NCBI GenBank assembly: GCA_945861275.1
Contig: CAMATZ010000015.1
Coordinates: forward strand, 1-64,000
Direction of reading: 5' to 3'
Source: Bordetella parapertussis
GTDB taxonomy: Bacteria > Pseudomonadota > Gammaproteobacteria > Burkholderiales > SG8-41
DNA: 64,000 bases
Below are positions 43,248-52,880 of this stretch, piece after piece. The stretch's first letter is position 1, and the number at the start of each line of letters is the position of its first letter. Both the position numbers and the translations under genes were made by a program. A model generated the notes under the pieces. The model saw nothing but the letters and a program-made list of their open reading frames with translations, ran no database searches and was not told where the DNA came from.

Positions 43248-44225
43248 TTACTCGGTCGGTATTTTGGCGTCGCGTATCACGTTGGCGAAGCGCTCGTGTT
43301 CGCTTTTCCAGAATTTGGTGAATTCTTCCGGCGATTTGCTGGTGACGATGCTCACCCCGCTTTCGGCCATGCGTTTCATCACCTCCGCATGCCGCATGGT
43401 TTCGTGTGCAACGTCAAACAAACGTTTAATCACCGCTGCAGATGTGCCTTTGGGCAGGTAGATGCCTTGCCATGAGCCGACCACCATGTTCAGGCCCTGT
43501 TCGCGCATGGTCGGCACCTCGGGCAGAGCAGGGATGCGCTCCGGCGAAACCGCCGCCAGCATACGCACGCGCCCGCTTTTGGCATACGTCACCGCTGACG
43601 AAAACGTGACGAACATCGCCTGCACTTCGTTGCCCAACAGACCGATCATCGCCGGTCCCGCGCCGCCTTTGTAGTTGATCTGTTGCGCGTTGGTGCCGGT
43701 GGACATCATGAACATCAGCATTTCCAGATTGTTGGCGCTGCTGGGCGCCGGTGAGCCGTAATTAAGCTTGCCGGGATTGGCTTTCAGGTACGCGATGAAT
43801 TCCTTGACGCTTTTGACCGGCAGGGTGGGGTGAACCACCAGGCAGCCCGAGACATCCACCACCTGCGTAACCGCTATGAGATCCGTCAGCGGTTTGACCG
43901 GAAACTTGGTGAAAATATTGGCGTTGATCGCCATGGTGCCCACGTTGCCGAGCAGAAAGGTGTAGCCATCGGGGTTGGCCCTGGCCGCGACTTCAACGCC
44001 GATGTTGCCGGCGGCACCGGAGCGGTTATCGACAACCACTTGTTGTTTTAGCAATTCTGTCAGGCGCGGCTGCAAAATGCGTCCGACAAAATCGGATGCG
44101 CCGCCGGGTGCGAAAGGAACCACCATGCGCAGGGTGCGGCTGGGGTAGTCCTGCGCGCTTGCCGCGGCGCTGAGCATTACTCCGGCAGTGATCATAAGTA
44201 TTTGTTTTTTAATAAAATTTTTCAT
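43248..44225 (-). CDS. Bug/TctC-family periplasmic solute-binding protein (II)
   Basis: A 325-residue Bug protein. Signal peptide to ASAQDYPSRTLRMVVPFAPGG, VVDNRSGAAGNIG, ARANPDGYT, QINYKGGAGPAMI and EVPTMREQG are diagnostic. ATG 44225 has a GAGGAAG Shine-Dalgarno nine bases upstream. The recurrent AT-rich motif lies inside its signal-peptide codons (FIKKQILM). It is followed by the acyl-CoA dehydrogenase genes and preceded by two Gfo/Idh oxidoreductases on the same strand. The ligand is unknown. Confidence 0.9.
   Translation of the reverse strand: MKNFIKKQILMITAGVMLSAAASAQDYPSRTLRMVVPFAPGGASDFVGRILQPRLTELLKQQVVVDNRSGAAGNIGVEVAARANPDGYTFLLGNVGTMAINANIFTKFPVKPLTDLIAVTQVVDVSGCLVVHPTLPVKSVKEFIAYLKANPGKLNYGSPAPSSANNLEMLMFMMSTGTNAQQINYKGGAGPAMIGLLGNEVQAMFVTFSSAVTYAKSGRVRMLAAVSPERIPALPEVPTMREQGLNMVVGSWQGIYLPKGTSAAVIKRLFDVAHETMRHAEVMKRMAESGVSIVTSKSPEEFTKFWKSEHERFANVIRDAKIPTE
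44194..44213 (-). repeat. Recurrent AT-rich motif, copy E
   Basis: On the minus strand it reads ATTAAAAAACAAATACTTAT, inside the start of the Bug gene, so here the motif is coding. The core AAACAAATACTT is identical to the copies at 48231 and 63971. Confidence 0.5.
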
Positions 44226-44272
44226 GCTTGTCTTCCTCGTAGACTAATTGTATGGCGCTTTTCAAAACACGT

Positions 44273-45388
44273 TCAGGCCTTCATCTTCTCATCTTCCGGC
44301 GTGATCGGCAGCTTCACCGGCCGCTTCAAGCGTGCGGAAAGGTCAATTGCTTTGGTCAGCATCAGGCGATTATGGCCTTCGCGCGCGGTCGCGTGTTGTG
44401 TCGTGACGCCGAGCGAGACGCGATTGAGCCACGAGTTGGTTTCCTCGCGCATCGGGCCGCGCAATTCGCCCAGCGCCATGTCCCCCACCGGGTAACTGGT
44501 CAGGAAATCAACATGACGGCGTTTGTCCGGCGCGTAACCTTCGGCTTGAATCACGTTGGTGGCAAGCACCATGTCGCGGTGTGTATCGTCGATGGTGAGC
44601 ACGCCTTCGGTACCCACCGCGCCGACTTCCAGAGAATACACCGCGCCAGGCCATACTTCCGGCAACGCCCATGAAATCACGCCGTGGTAAATCGCGCCAT
44701 CGTCAAAGCTGATGGTGTAGCCGGTGCCGTCAACACCCTGCCACGTCGGGCCGAGCGCCTTGTTCACCGAACGCGCGTAGACCTCGACCGGTTTCTTGGC
44801 TTCCATCAGCCACATCACAATGTCCAGTGCATGGGTGCCGGAAATTACCATTGGCGTCACTTCGGCGCGATTGTCACTGCGCTTGTAATTGTCGATGGCC
44901 ACCAGCCGGTTCATGAACGCGCGCGATGTCACCATGGTCACTTCGCCGAGCGCGCCGGACTGCACTTTTTCCTTGGCTACCAGCCAGCGGCGGCGAAAGC
45001 GCTGGGTGTAGCCGATCACCGCATCGACGCCGGATTTTTCGATGGCGGCGAGGGTTTGCTGCGATTCGGCAAGGTCAGTGGCCAGTGGTTTTTCGATCAG
45101 CAGCGGCAGCTTGCGCTCGGCGGCGAAAATCACTGGATCGACGTGCAGATGCTCGTCGGTGCAGACGATGACCGCATTTACTTCAGGCCGCGACAGCAGA
45201 TCGCGGTAACTGGTCGTCACGAAATCCGCGTTGCACTTTTCGCGCACGATTTCGCCGCGCTCGGGGTTTTTTTCCGCGATGCCGATCCAGCCGACTGACG
45301 GATGGCGCGCGGCGAGCTCGCCGCGAATCAGACCGACGCGGCCTGCACCGATGATTGCGAGGCCGATTTTTTTGGGGTTTTTAATCAT
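44273..45388 (-). CDS. Gfo/Idh/MocA family oxidoreductase (I)
   Basis: A 371-residue NAD(P)-dependent oxidoreductase. The Rossmann motif GLAIIGAGRVGLIRG is near residues 8-22, LLIEKPLATD is the EKP motif with the catalytic Lys, and the alpha/beta domain has GTHALDIVMWLM. ATG 45388 is chosen over the longer frame to 45454 because it fits the Rossmann start. Likely substrates are polyols, inositols or sugar acids. Adjacent to a similar gene at 45537-46604, which is only distantly alike. Confidence 0.9.
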   Translation of the reverse strand: MIKNPKKIGLAIIGAGRVGLIRGELAARHPSVGWIGIAEKNPERGEIVREKCNADFVTTSYRDLLSRPEVNAVIVCTDEHLHVDPVIFAAERKLPLLIEKPLATDLAESQQTLAAIEKSGVDAVIGYTQRFRRRWLVAKEKVQSGALGEVTMVTSRAFMNRLVAIDNYKRSDNRAEVTPMVISGTHALDIVMWLMEAKKPVEVYARSVNKALGPTWQGVDGTGYTISFDDGAIYHGVISWALPEVWPGAVYSLEVGAVGTEGVLTIDDTHRDMVLATNVIQAEGYAPDKRRHVDFLTSYPVGDMALGELRGPMREETNSWLNRVSLGVTTQHATAREGHNRLMLTKAIDLSARLKRPVKLPITPEDEKMKA

Positions 45389-45418
45389 CCTAAATTCCAG
45401 GTCAAGGTCAAAAACTTC

Positions 45419-45516
45419 ACCGCAAAGACGCAAAGGCGCAAAGAACTGCCGCAAAGGAAACCGCTTTTTGTCTTGAACTTCTTTGCGTTTCCTTTGCGCC
45501 TTTGCGTCTTTGCGGT
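45419..45516. repeat. Perfect 25-bp inverted repeat of the CGCAAAGGCGCAAAG type
   Basis: Arms 45419-45443 and 45492-45516 are exact reverse complements (ACCGCAAAGACGCAAAGGCG start), enclosing 48 bases with further partial CGCAAAG units. It fills the gap between two oxidoreductase genes on the same strand. This sequence type is widespread in intergenic DNA of many bacteria. The long stem could affect read-through between the two genes. Confidence 0.7.
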
Positions 45517-45536
45517 TGCGTTTTGGGGTATCTTAT

Positions 45537-46604
45537 TTAACGCACTGCCGCCACGCCCACCCGCGATTCCGGCAGTGGCAGGCTCACTGGCTCGTGACGC
45601 TCCGCAGACAGATCCGCGGCGATATACACTTCCATCACATCCCGCGCTTCTTCGCCGGTGACCAGCACCGGCCGGTCGCAGGCTACTGCTTCAACGAAAT
45701 GCACGGTTTCAGCCGCCATCGGGCCGGCGTAGGTGTGCTCGACGGACTCACCGGGCATGGTGGACATGGGATGCACGATACCCGATTTCATGGTCGTCAA
45801 TTGCGTGTCGCGATGGGTGTCGTCGATGATCAGCGCGCCTTCGGTGCCGATCATTTCGATCCACGTCATCGAAAAATTGGGATACGCGGGCGGCAGGCTC
45901 CAGCCCGCGCACACCACGCAGGACACGCCATTGTCGAAAGTCACCGTAATGTATTGCGTGTCGGGTATGTCGGCGCCGGTGGATTCGCGCATCGCGCCGT
46001 AGTTCACCGTCGAATACACGCGCACCGGTTTCGCGGGTTGCAAACACCACATCACAAAATCGAGATCGTGTGTCGCCTCCATCGCGGCAGGGGAGAGTTT
46101 GGAGCGCCCGGTGATTTTTTTGCCGAGGCCGCGGCCGATGTGACGGCTGACCAGCGCGCTTACCGGTTTGCCCAGCGTACCGTTGCGCAAGGCTTGTTTG
46201 ACATAGGCGAATTTCGGGTTGAAGCGCTGCGAATAACCAATGCTGAATTTCAGCTTATTCCTTTTGGCGAGATGATTCAGGTCATCCGCTTCGTGCAGTT
46301 CCAGGGCTATCGGTTTTTCCAAAAACACATGCTTGCCGGCAAGCAGCGATTCCCGTGCCATCGGATAGTGCAGCGCTTCGGGCGTGGCGGAGATGAACAC
46401 CGCATCGACGTCGTCGCGTTTGAGGACTTCCTTGTAGTCAGCGGTTGCGGTTTTGGCGTTGACTTTGGCGGCGATCTCGGCCAGGCGTTCAGGCCGTGTT
46501 TCAACCACGTGTAAATCCTTGACCAGCGGATTCATGGCACAGGTTTCCGCGCGTATGCCGCCGCACCAGCCGGTGCCGATGACGGCTACATTGATTTGTT
46601 TCAC
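45537..46604 (-). CDS. Gfo/Idh/MocA family oxidoreductase (II)
   Basis: A 355-residue oxidoreductase with NVAVIGTGWCGGIRAET as the Rossmann motif, HVFLEKPIALE as the EKP motif and ATHDLDFVMWCLQP in the second domain. It shares the C-terminal sequence 'IGTEGALIIDDTHRD' pattern with its neighbour, so both belong to one subgroup. Divergent from glpK with about 90 bases between starts. Substrate not known. Confidence 0.9.
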   Translation of the reverse strand: MKQINVAVIGTGWCGGIRAETCAMNPLVKDLHVVETRPERLAEIAAKVNAKTATADYKEVLKRDDVDAVFISATPEALHYPMARESLLAGKHVFLEKPIALELHEADDLNHLAKRNKLKFSIGYSQRFNPKFAYVKQALRNGTLGKPVSALVSRHIGRGLGKKITGRSKLSPAAMEATHDLDFVMWCLQPAKPVRVYSTVNYGAMRESTGADIPDTQYITVTFDNGVSCVVCAGWSLPPAYPNFSMTWIEMIGTEGALIIDDTHRDTQLTTMKSGIVHPMSTMPGESVEHTYAGPMAAETVHFVEAVACDRPVLVTGEEARDVMEVYIAADLSAERHEPVSLPLPESRVGVAAVR

Positions 46605-46692
46605 TAATTTTCCTTGAGGATGAACAGGCGGGTGCAGCTTTTGCAGGCGCGTATTCTAGCTTAAAATGGTTTTCGTTTTTCTTCCAACACAC

Positions 46693-48171
<1,479 letters not shown>

Positions 48172-48230
48172 CCTTGCTGCCTTACACCGCCGTGGCTTAC
48201 ACTAAGCCGTTGTAAAAATATTAAAAACCA

Positions 48231-48251
48231 TTTAAAAACAAATACTTGCAT
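48231..48251 (+). repeat. Recurrent AT-rich motif, copy F
   Basis: Reads TTTAAAAACAAATACTTGCA, followed by the ATG of the next gene at 48250. This copy occupies the position of a leader and has no Shine-Dalgarno. Confidence 0.55.
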
Positions 48252-49188
48252 GAAAAAACCATTCATGGTAGGACAAGTCGGACTGGGCATCATGGGTGGC
48301 TCGTTCGCCAAACATTTACTCGCTGCAAAGTTCGGTGTGATCGGTTTTGATCCCGATAAAAAAGCGCGTGTGGCGCATCACACGCGCGGTGGCGACTGCG
48401 CTGCGTCGGGTGCGGATGTGGCGCGCCAGTGCCATGTGCTTATCACCTCGCTGCCGAGTATCAAGGCGTGTGAAGCCGCGTTCTTTGGCAAGGAGGGCAT
48501 TGCCGCTGGCGCGCGCAAAGGATGTGTCGTGATCGAAGCCAGCACCATGCCGCTGGAAGTGAAGCACGATCTACGCGCGCGTTGCGCAACAAACGGCATC
48601 ACGCTTCTCGATTGTCCGATCAGCGGCACCGGCGCGCAGGCAGCAGCGAAAGATATTTCGGTTTACGCCAGCGGTGACGCCAATGCGGTCAGGCGTTGCG
48701 ATGCAGTGTTCAAGGGTTTTGCGCGCAGCATGCATTATTGCGGTGAATTCGGTAATGGTTCCAAGCTTAAATTCATTGCCAATCTGTTGGTGACAATACA
48801 CAACGTATCCACGGCCGAGGCGATGGTCATGGGACTTAAATCCGGGCTGGATTTGAATCTGCTGTATAAGGTGATCAAGGATGGTGCGGGCACCTCGCGC
48901 ATGTTTGAGGTGCGCGGCCCGATGATGATTAGAGGCGATTACCGTGCCGCAACCATGAAAGTCGATGTTTATCAAAAGGATATTGATATCATAGGCGCTT
49001 TTGCTGCCCGCCTGAATATTCCGGTGCCGCTGTTCGAGGCGAGCAAGGCGTATTATTCGTCTGCGCTGTCGCAGGGGTTTGCAAAAGAAGATACTGCCGC
49101 GGTGTGTGCGGTACTGGAGCAGATGGCGGGTAACCCGCGTGGAACCGCACGCAGCAATAAATCAACCAACCAACGGAAAGCAAAGTAA
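48250..49188 (+). CDS. NAD(P)-dependent oxidoreductase, 3-hydroxyisobutyrate dehydrogenase family
   Basis: A 312-residue beta-hydroxyacid dehydrogenase. QVGLGIMGGSFAKHLL is the nucleotide-binding motif (residues 9-24), DCPISGTGAQAAAKDIS the substrate-binding segment, and GNGSKLKFIANLL carries the catalytic Lys. It could act on 3-hydroxyisobutyrate, tartronate semialdehyde or a glyoxylate-like compound. The 3' end is rich in Lys/Asn/Arg. It lies 2 bases before the propeller gene and is probably co-transcribed. Confidence 0.88.
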   Translation: MKKPFMVGQVGLGIMGGSFAKHLLAAKFGVIGFDPDKKARVAHHTRGGDCAASGADVARQCHVLITSLPSIKACEAAFFGKEGIAAGARKGCVVIEASTMPLEVKHDLRARCATNGITLLDCPISGTGAQAAAKDISVYASGDANAVRRCDAVFKGFARSMHYCGEFGNGSKLKFIANLLVTIHNVSTAEAMVMGLKSGLDLNLLYKVIKDGAGTSRMFEVRGPMMIRGDYRAATMKVDVYQKDIDIIGAFAARLNIPVPLFEASKAYYSSALSQGFAKEDTAAVCAVLEQMAGNPRGTARSNKSTNQRKAK

Positions 49189-49190
49189 TC

Positions 49191-50441
49191 ATGAGCGAAG
49201 CAACACCGATGTCCCCGCAAAGCCAGGCTTCACAAACGCTGGCATTCAACATGAAGCTTTTGGCCCAGCACGAAATGGAAGGTTTCGGCGGCATGGGCGA
49301 GGGCATCAACATGCAGATCGCCAAGGATGGCCGGCGCATACTGTGGATGGCGCACGAATCCGCGCCCAAGAATTTCACTGCGCTGGATGTGAGCGATCCG
49401 CGCAAACCCAAGTTTGTGATTCAGACCGATTTGCCGCACGGAAACGTGCGTTCGAATTCGCTGGATGTGGTGGGCAACACCATGGTGGTGGCGTATCAAA
49501 CCAAGGGCTTTGACAACAAGCCGGCGGGTTTCGACATCTTCGATATTACGGTGCCGGAAAAACCGAAGCTGATATCGCACTTTGATGCCTCGGGCAAATT
49601 CTCGCGCGGCGTGCATGCGGTGTGGTTTGACGATGGCGAATTTGTGCATATGGCGAGCGGCGCAGCGGATTTCGAGCCGACCAACGACAAGGACGATCAG
49701 TTTTATCGCATCATCGATGTGCGTAATCCGTCAAAGCCGACAGAAGCGGGACGCTGGTGGATGCCGGGCACGCGCAAAGGCGATGCGGTAGCGCCGCCGC
49801 CACGTCTCAAAATCGACGGCGGTTATCGTGCGCACAACACCAATGTATATGTGAAGCAGCGTCCCGATCGCGCGTATGTGGGCTACATAGACGGCGGCGG
49901 TTACATACTCGACATCAAGGACAAGTCCAATATCAAAGTGGTGTCGCGCTGGAAAAACTCGCCGCCATTCAACGGTTTCGTGCATACCGTGATGCCGTTG
50001 TTCAGCAATAACCTGCTGATTGTCACCGAGGAATGCGTGCGCGATAACGGCGCCGACTGGCCGAAGTTGACGTGGGTGCTGAACGGCGCCGACGAAACGA
50101 ATCCAGTGCCGATTTCCACGGTACCGCTGCCCTCGCCTGAGAGTTTCAGCAAGCGCGGCGGGCGCTTTGGTTCGCACAACCTGTGGGAAAACTATTCCGC
50201 TGATTGCGCATGGCGTTCGGACAACATCATTCTCGCGACGTTTTTCAACGGAGGTTTGCGTGCGTATGATTTGTCCAATCCGTATCAGCCGCAGGAGGTT
50301 GCGTATTTCGTGCCGGGCACGCCGAAGCTGTCGCCCAAAGGCGCGGTGCAGATCAACGACGTTTACGTCGATGATCGCGGCGTTGTGTATTGCCAGGACC
50401 GTTTCACGGGTGGTTTGTACATCGTCGAGTGGACGCAGTAG
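49191..50441 (+). CDS. LVIVD-repeat beta-propeller protein
   Basis: A 416-residue protein with LVIVD-like blades: FTALDVSDPRKPKFVIQTDL, FDIFDITVPEKPKLISHF, YRIIDVRNPSKPTEAGRWWM, and LRAYDLSNPYQPQEVAYF (residue spacing about 60-80). No signal peptide is visible, so it is either cytoplasmic or exported another way. His/Asp clusters (HNTNVY, FGSHNLW) are potential metal sites. Starts 2 bases after the dehydrogenase stop. The function is unknown; propellers of this type are usually interaction scaffolds or hydrolases. Confidence 0.78.
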   Translation: MSEATPMSPQSQASQTLAFNMKLLAQHEMEGFGGMGEGINMQIAKDGRRILWMAHESAPKNFTALDVSDPRKPKFVIQTDLPHGNVRSNSLDVVGNTMVVAYQTKGFDNKPAGFDIFDITVPEKPKLISHFDASGKFSRGVHAVWFDDGEFVHMASGAADFEPTNDKDDQFYRIIDVRNPSKPTEAGRWWMPGTRKGDAVAPPPRLKIDGGYRAHNTNVYVKQRPDRAYVGYIDGGGYILDIKDKSNIKVVSRWKNSPPFNGFVHTVMPLFSNNLLIVTEECVRDNGADWPKLTWVLNGADETNPVPISTVPLPSPESFSKRGGRFGSHNLWENYSADCAWRSDNIILATFFNGGLRAYDLSNPYQPQEVAYFVPGTPKLSPKGAVQINDVYVDDRGVVYCQDRFTGGLYIVEWTQ

Positions 50442-50446
50442 TAATC

Positions 50447-50535
50447 TTCCCTCCCCTTCAAGGGGAGGGTTAGGGTGGGGATGGGATGGCGCTATGACCC
50501 CACCCCCATCCCAACCTTCCCCCTGAAAGGGAAGG
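50447..50535. repeat. REP-like hairpin repeat, second copy
   Basis: Two hairpins, 50449-50469 (CCCTCCCCTT / AAGGGGAGGG) and 50515-50535 (CCTTCCC / GGGAAGG), joined by GGGTTAGGGTGGGG and its near-complement. Same plan as the element at 41881-41980, though the arms differ in sequence. It sits in the gap between the propeller and GTPase genes and may reduce read-through. Confidence 0.6.
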
Positions 50536-50574
50536 AGTTTCATTGATGAATTGAAATTCTTTGGGCAGTCAATC

Positions 50575-51642
50575 ATGGACGCACCAGTACTAGGCCGTAG
50601 CGCGCTGTCGGGGCGTATCCCCGTCAGCGTGGTCACGGGTTTTCTTGGCAGCGGCAAAACCACGCTCGTCAACAAGCTGTTAAAGCGCCCGGAGATGAAC
50701 CGTGTCGCGGTGATCGTCAATGAACTCGGCGAGCAGGCGATAGACAACGACCTGGTTGAAGTGTCATCGGAACAGATGATGCTGCTCAACAACGGCTGTC
50801 TGTGCTGCGTGTTGCGCGGTGATTTGCAGGAGACGATGCGCGATTTGTTCGTCAAACGGCGCAATGGCGAAATCATCGATTTCGACCGGCTGGTGATTGA
50901 AACCACCGGGTTGGCCGACCCGGCGCCGGTGATGCAAACGCTGATGACCGATACCATGCTGCAGGCGCAATACCGGCTGGACTGCGTGGTGACACTGGTG
51001 GATGCGGTGAACGGCCTCGAACAACTCAAAACGCTGTCCGAGCCGGTGAAGCAGGCAGCGCTGGCCGACCGGCTGGTGATTACCAAATCGGATCTGATGG
51101 ATGAAGCCAAAACCGCCGCGCTGGAATCCGCGCTGCGCGCATTGAATCCGCGCGCGCCGGTGAAGCGCGCGATCAACGGTGAAATCGAACTGGCGTTTTT
51201 GATCGACGTGGCGCTGCGCAGCATGCAGTCGCGGCTTGAGGACGTCGAACGCTGGATGGGCGCTGACAATGCAGAAGATCACGGTCACTACGGCCACGAT
51301 GAACATGGCCATGCGCATCGGCACGATACCAATGTAATCTCGTTTTGCCTGCGCTACAAAGAGCCGTTCACCTGGGCGTCGTTTTCACAATGCATGGAAG
51401 TGCTGGGCACCTTACGCGGCGCGGATTTGTTTCGCGTGAAAGGACTGGTGAACGTGGCGGGGCACCAGGGGCCGCTAATCGTGCAAGGCGTGCAACACTT
51501 GTTTCACCCGCCGATAGAACTGGAGAAATGGCCAAGCGACGATCACGACACGCGCATAGTATTTATCACACGTGGCATTACCCAGCAGACGGTGGCGAAC
51601 CTGTTTTCGGCAATCAGCTCGGTTGCCGCTGCTACAGTCTGA
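50575..51642 (+). CDS. CobW/G3E-family GTPase metallochaperone
   Basis: A 355-residue COG0523/G3E GTPase. Walker A GFLGSGKTT is at residues 22-30, the CxCC metal motif is NNGCLCCVLRGD near 74-80, ETTGLADP is switch II-like, and TKSD is the guanine-specificity motif. A histidine-rich insert (HGHYGHDEHGHAHRHD) at about residues 240-255 is a likely metal reservoir, followed by the CobW C-terminal domain. Homologues deliver Zn, Co or Ni to client enzymes. The client is unclear; the LVIVD protein just upstream is a candidate by position only. ATG 50575 is preferred over the TTG at 50551. Confidence 0.9.
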   Translation: MDAPVLGRSALSGRIPVSVVTGFLGSGKTTLVNKLLKRPEMNRVAVIVNELGEQAIDNDLVEVSSEQMMLLNNGCLCCVLRGDLQETMRDLFVKRRNGEIIDFDRLVIETTGLADPAPVMQTLMTDTMLQAQYRLDCVVTLVDAVNGLEQLKTLSEPVKQAALADRLVITKSDLMDEAKTAALESALRALNPRAPVKRAINGEIELAFLIDVALRSMQSRLEDVERWMGADNAEDHGHYGHDEHGHAHRHDTNVISFCLRYKEPFTWASFSQCMEVLGTLRGADLFRVKGLVNVAGHQGPLIVQGVQHLFHPPIELEKWPSDDHDTRIVFITRGITQQTVANLFSAISSVAAATV

Positions 51643-51670
51643 AAAGCTTTAAATAAAACAACCCGTTACA

Positions 51671-51916
51671 TTAAGCCGGACTCGCGCCGTCGGGCGTGAT
51701 GATCTCGACATGATCGCGGCTGACGTTCACAAACGGTGAGGTCATGATCTGGCGGCCACCGAGATCCCAAACCTCGACGTTGGTGACCGCCATGAAATTT
51801 TTTGAATCGATCATAAAGTCGGTCACGCGCGCACCCGGATGCAGATGAATGTAACCTTTGATGCGATAGCTGCGCGTCAGAATGATTACTTTGGTTCTGG
51901 ATTCTGCTTCGCTCAT
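51671..51916 (-). CDS. Small conserved protein, function unknown
   Basis: An 81-residue protein, MSEAESRTKVIILTRSYRIK at the start, then GYIHLHPGARVTDFMIDSKN and ITPDGASPA at the end. It looks like a small all-beta domain; I cannot name the family with confidence. ATG 51916 follows GGGAGG ten bases upstream; GTG 51925 is possible but would put the Shine-Dalgarno against the codon. No signal peptide. It converges with the GTPase gene. Confidence 0.72.
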   Translation of the reverse strand: MSEAESRTKVIILTRSYRIKGYIHLHPGARVTDFMIDSKNFMAVTNVEVWDLGGRQIMTSPFVNVSRDHVEIITPDGASPA

Positions 51917-52218
51917 GAATGCCACGCCTCCCAGAGATTAGATAACAGGGCGTCCCCCCCAATGACGTGCATGGTAGCGGGAATAGTGGGTAGGGGCAAT
52001 GTGCCTGCGCGAAACGCAATCCCGTGTGAATTATTGGTAAACATTTCATCGCGCGACACCGGTTTGGCCCAAACTATGGTAACGCCCGCGGTAAAAAGGC
52101 GGGAGCGCCAGGTCGGCCGCGCTGGGCTTCTGGCCCCTCGGTCCTGGCCAACCGGGTGTTGCTATCCGGCTGGTGCCTCCGGGCTGCTACGCTGCAATGC
52201 GAAGAAAATACCTGGCAC
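51917..52218. other. Gene-poor 300 bases with a possible structured RNA
   Basis: No supported gene. Around 52085-52180 the sequence can fold: CCCGC-GGTAAAAAG-GCGGG, then an outer CCAGG...CCTGG stem around GGGC-TTCTG-GCCC. This could be a structured leader of the minus-strand gene at 51671, a terminator of the minus-strand gene at 52219, or an RNA gene. Strand and boundaries are not resolved. Confidence 0.3.
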
Positions 52219-52665
52219 CTAAGCCAGTATTTTCAAAATATGCGCTTCAAAATCCTGCTTTTTTACCGCCAGATTTGTCCAATAGATAACGCGCGGATAC
52301 AAGGTATTCTTGAGCACATTGGCGCCATCCCTGAAGGTTGCCTGGTCAATATCTGATTTTTCAATTTTTAACAGCAATGTTGAAGAACCTTTCTTGCCAT
52401 ACACGGGAATACATGCCGCTATTCTTATGGCCATAAACTCCAGTGATTCATCTGGAGATGCCGGTGTCAATCCGGCATTTATGCCACCGCCCGATTTTTC
52501 CGCCGCGCGTGCGAGTAACTTATTCTTTAACAACGCCTGGTCATACAGTTTCCTGGCGGCGTGTCGCAGAGATATAAATTCCGGCTCTGACGGGATGCCC
52601 TGAGCAAGGAATTGTGGCCTGTCCCCGATAGCATTGGCCGGCCGGATAGGTTTGCTTCTACTCAT
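52219..52665 (-). CDS. Hypothetical protein directly downstream of tRNA-Asn
   Basis: A 148-residue protein I do not recognise. It starts MSRSKPIRPANAIGDRPQFL, with a middle rich in Ala/Lys (LYDQALLKNKLLARAAEKSGGG), then a beta-like C-terminal half (STLLLKIEKSDIDQATFRDG). No membrane segment. ATG 52665 begins only two bases after the tRNA CCA, and the sole Shine-Dalgarno (GGGGAGCCAAA) lies in the tRNA acceptor end. Initiation may therefore depend on uncut transcript. The open frame runs into the tRNA, which is an artefact. Looks like an accessory insertion at a tRNA 3' end. Confidence 0.62.
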   Translation of the reverse strand: MSRSKPIRPANAIGDRPQFLAQGIPSEPEFISLRHAARKLYDQALLKNKLLARAAEKSGGGINAGLTPASPDESLEFMAIRIAACIPVYGKKGSSTLLLKIEKSDIDQATFRDGANVLKNTLYPRVIYWTNLAVKKQDFEAHILKILA

Positions 52666-52667
52666 TT

Positions 52668-52742
<75 letters not shown>

Positions 52743-52772
52743 ATATTCAGAAAACTACTGAAAAGAGCGCGC

Positions 52773-52801
52773 ATTCTAGTCATTTAGAGGGTTGCGGTCA
52801 A
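52773..52801 (-). promoter_or_regulatory. tRNA-Asn promoter
   Basis: On the minus strand TTGACC (52801-52796), a 17-base spacer and TAGAAT (52778-52773), followed by a GC-rich GCGCGCTC discriminator, the arrangement of stringently controlled stable-RNA promoters. Confidence 0.7.
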
Positions 52802-52880
52802 TGTCAATGACTGGGCTTACGCGCATCGAGCAGAAAATTTCCACGCGTCTGCGCCAGCCGGTGGCAATTAAATCAGCACG

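Noticed and set aside
49731-51269. A 512-codon open frame on the minus strand
   Set aside because: It lies antisense to the LVIVD and GTPase genes and spans the REP-like repeat; the product is Ser/Arg-rich with no domain.
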